A stretch of 6,174 bases of DNA from the NCBI GenBank assembly GCA_022361535.1, contig JAKSAU010000360.1:1-6174 (forward strand), read 5' to 3'. The notes under the pieces are model-generated. The model ran no database searches, was not told where the DNA came from, and was given only the letters and a program-made list of their open reading frames with translations. Positions 5,717-6,174 of this stretch are shown in pieces. Made by a program: the position numbers and the translations under genes. This stretch comes from Desulfobacterales bacterium. Its GTDB lineage: Bacteria > Desulfobacterota > Desulfobacteria > Desulfobacterales > Desulfobacteraceae. Numbering within the stretch: position 1 is the stretch's first letter; every line of letters begins with the position of its first letter.

Positions 5717-6174
5717 ATTTGCCTCCAATCCTGTCATCCACAAGACCATTAGAGCACCGGTAATTTCCGGATCGCTGGACATCTTCAAGGAGTTGGTCAT
5801 TTTTTTCAAGATTGGTCCTGTCATTATCCTGGTGCCATAGATGAAAGCACATTGCCATAAAGGGATGCTCCCTGCGCTTGAGGCCATAATTGTAAAGCCT
5901 TGCCGCAAGTTCTGAGTCCTCCCGACCCCACCCTTGGAATGCCTGATTAAATCCGTTCACTGCAGAAAGGTCTTTCCTGAAAAACCCCATGTTGCAGCTT
6001 CGAATTCCCGACATCCTGGTGGTTGTTAAAGCAGGAAAAAAAGGAATCCGTATCAGATGGTGCGCGTTGGAAATATTTCCTTTAACGGTGTTAAAAGCCA
6101 ACTTCAATATACTCTGCGTGTGCGAGAAGTTAAAATCACGTTCAAGCTTTTTTTCAACAAGCACCCGTTTTCCC
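5715..6174 (-). CDS. GT2-type glycosyltransferase with galactosyltransferase-like C domain (5' end outside window)
   Basis: Only the C-terminal 152 codons are visible; the reading frame is open to the right edge (reading GKRVLVEKK from 6173), so the nucleotide-binding GT-A part with its DXD lies outside. Within the fragment, SCNMGFFRKDLSAVNGFNQAF (59-79) leads into GWGREDSELAARL (81-93), and HLWH (111-114) follows. The order 'N-GF..D...VNGF...GWG-ED-DL..RL ... H-H' is the signature of the galactosyltransferase C-terminal domain (Glyco_transf_7C), whose ED and histidine residues help bind acceptor and metal. Such bacterial enzymes add Gal, GalNAc or a similar sugar to surface polysaccharides. 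The ending SGNYRCSNGL plus a few residues looks like a usual end for this family, so I take the TAG at 5715 as genuine. It runs in the same direction as the DUF6492-wecB unit, from which it is separated by about 190 nt. Confidence 0.85.
   Translation of the reverse strand, partial: GKRVLVEKKLERDFNFSHTQSILKLAFNTVKGNISNAHHLIRIPFFPALTTTRMSGIRSCNMGFFRKDLSAVNGFNQAFQGWGREDSELAARLYNYGLKRREHPFMAMCFHLWHQDNDRTNLEKNDQLLEDVQRSGNYRCSNGLVDDRIGGK

Noticed and set aside
5642..5908. An 88-codon open frame on the minus strand overlapping the end of the GT2 gene
   Set aside because: Its first two thirds lie out of frame over the conserved GT2 C-terminal domain and show no family features; only the short tail beyond 5714 is unexplained, so it is kept as a finding and not annotated as a gene.
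1..6174. Mobile element, CRISPR array or tRNA gene
   Set aside because: No transposase or integrase coding sequence, no regularly spaced direct repeats and no tRNA-like cloverleaf or TTCGA arm in a suitable context were recognised.

Overview
The window reads as a chromosomal cell-surface polysaccharide / lipopolysaccharide (LPS) locus of a Gram-negative bacterium. The A+T-leaning base composition, the LPS-kinase-like gene and the general style of the proteins would suit a sulfate-reducing Desulfobacterota (Desulfobacterales-type) genome, but that placement is an impression; nothing in the window fixes the taxon. Every protein gene is concerned with sugar activation, sugar transfer or LPS modification. 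I see no RNA gene, CRISPR array, insertion sequence, integrase or phage gene.

Layout, left to right. (1) Positions 1-612, minus strand: the N-terminal 204 codons of an LPS kinase of the InaA/KdkA/WaaP type, running off the left edge. (2) Positions 635-1753, minus: a complete GT4 glycosyltransferase resembling the WaaG (RfaG) type, starting at TTG and lying 22 nt upstream of the kinase, so the two probably form one operon. (3) Positions 1754-2021: a 268-nt divergent intergenic region with a good sigma70-like promoter for the rightward gene, a second extended -10 element, and a perfect 8-bp inverted repeat. (4) Positions 2022-3332, plus: a second, divergent GT-B glycosyltransferase. (5) Positions 3333-3443: a short convergent gap. 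(6) Positions 3444-5520, minus: a two-gene unit, a DUF6492-like putative glycosyltransferase followed 10 nt later by wecB (UDP-GlcNAc 2-epimerase). (7) Positions 5521-5714: an intergenic gap with an inverted repeat and a possible promoter. (8) Positions 5715-6174, minus: the C-terminal part of a GT2-type glycosyltransferase with a galactosyltransferase-like C domain, running off the right edge.

Working together: WecB would supply UDP-ManNAc, and the glycosyltransferases would add sugars to a lipid-linked or core oligosaccharide on the cytoplasmic face of the inner membrane. The WaaG-like enzyme plus kinase pair looks like an LPS inner-core step (hexose addition and phosphorylation), comparable to the adjacent waaG and waaP genes of enteric bacteria. 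The wecB/DUF6492 unit is visibly more A+T rich than the genes around it, as is common in exchangeable O-antigen or capsule cassettes. I did not find a clearly new system. The points most worth a second look are the DUF6492-wecB pairing, the structured divergent intergenic region, and the unassigned acceptors and donors of the transferases.
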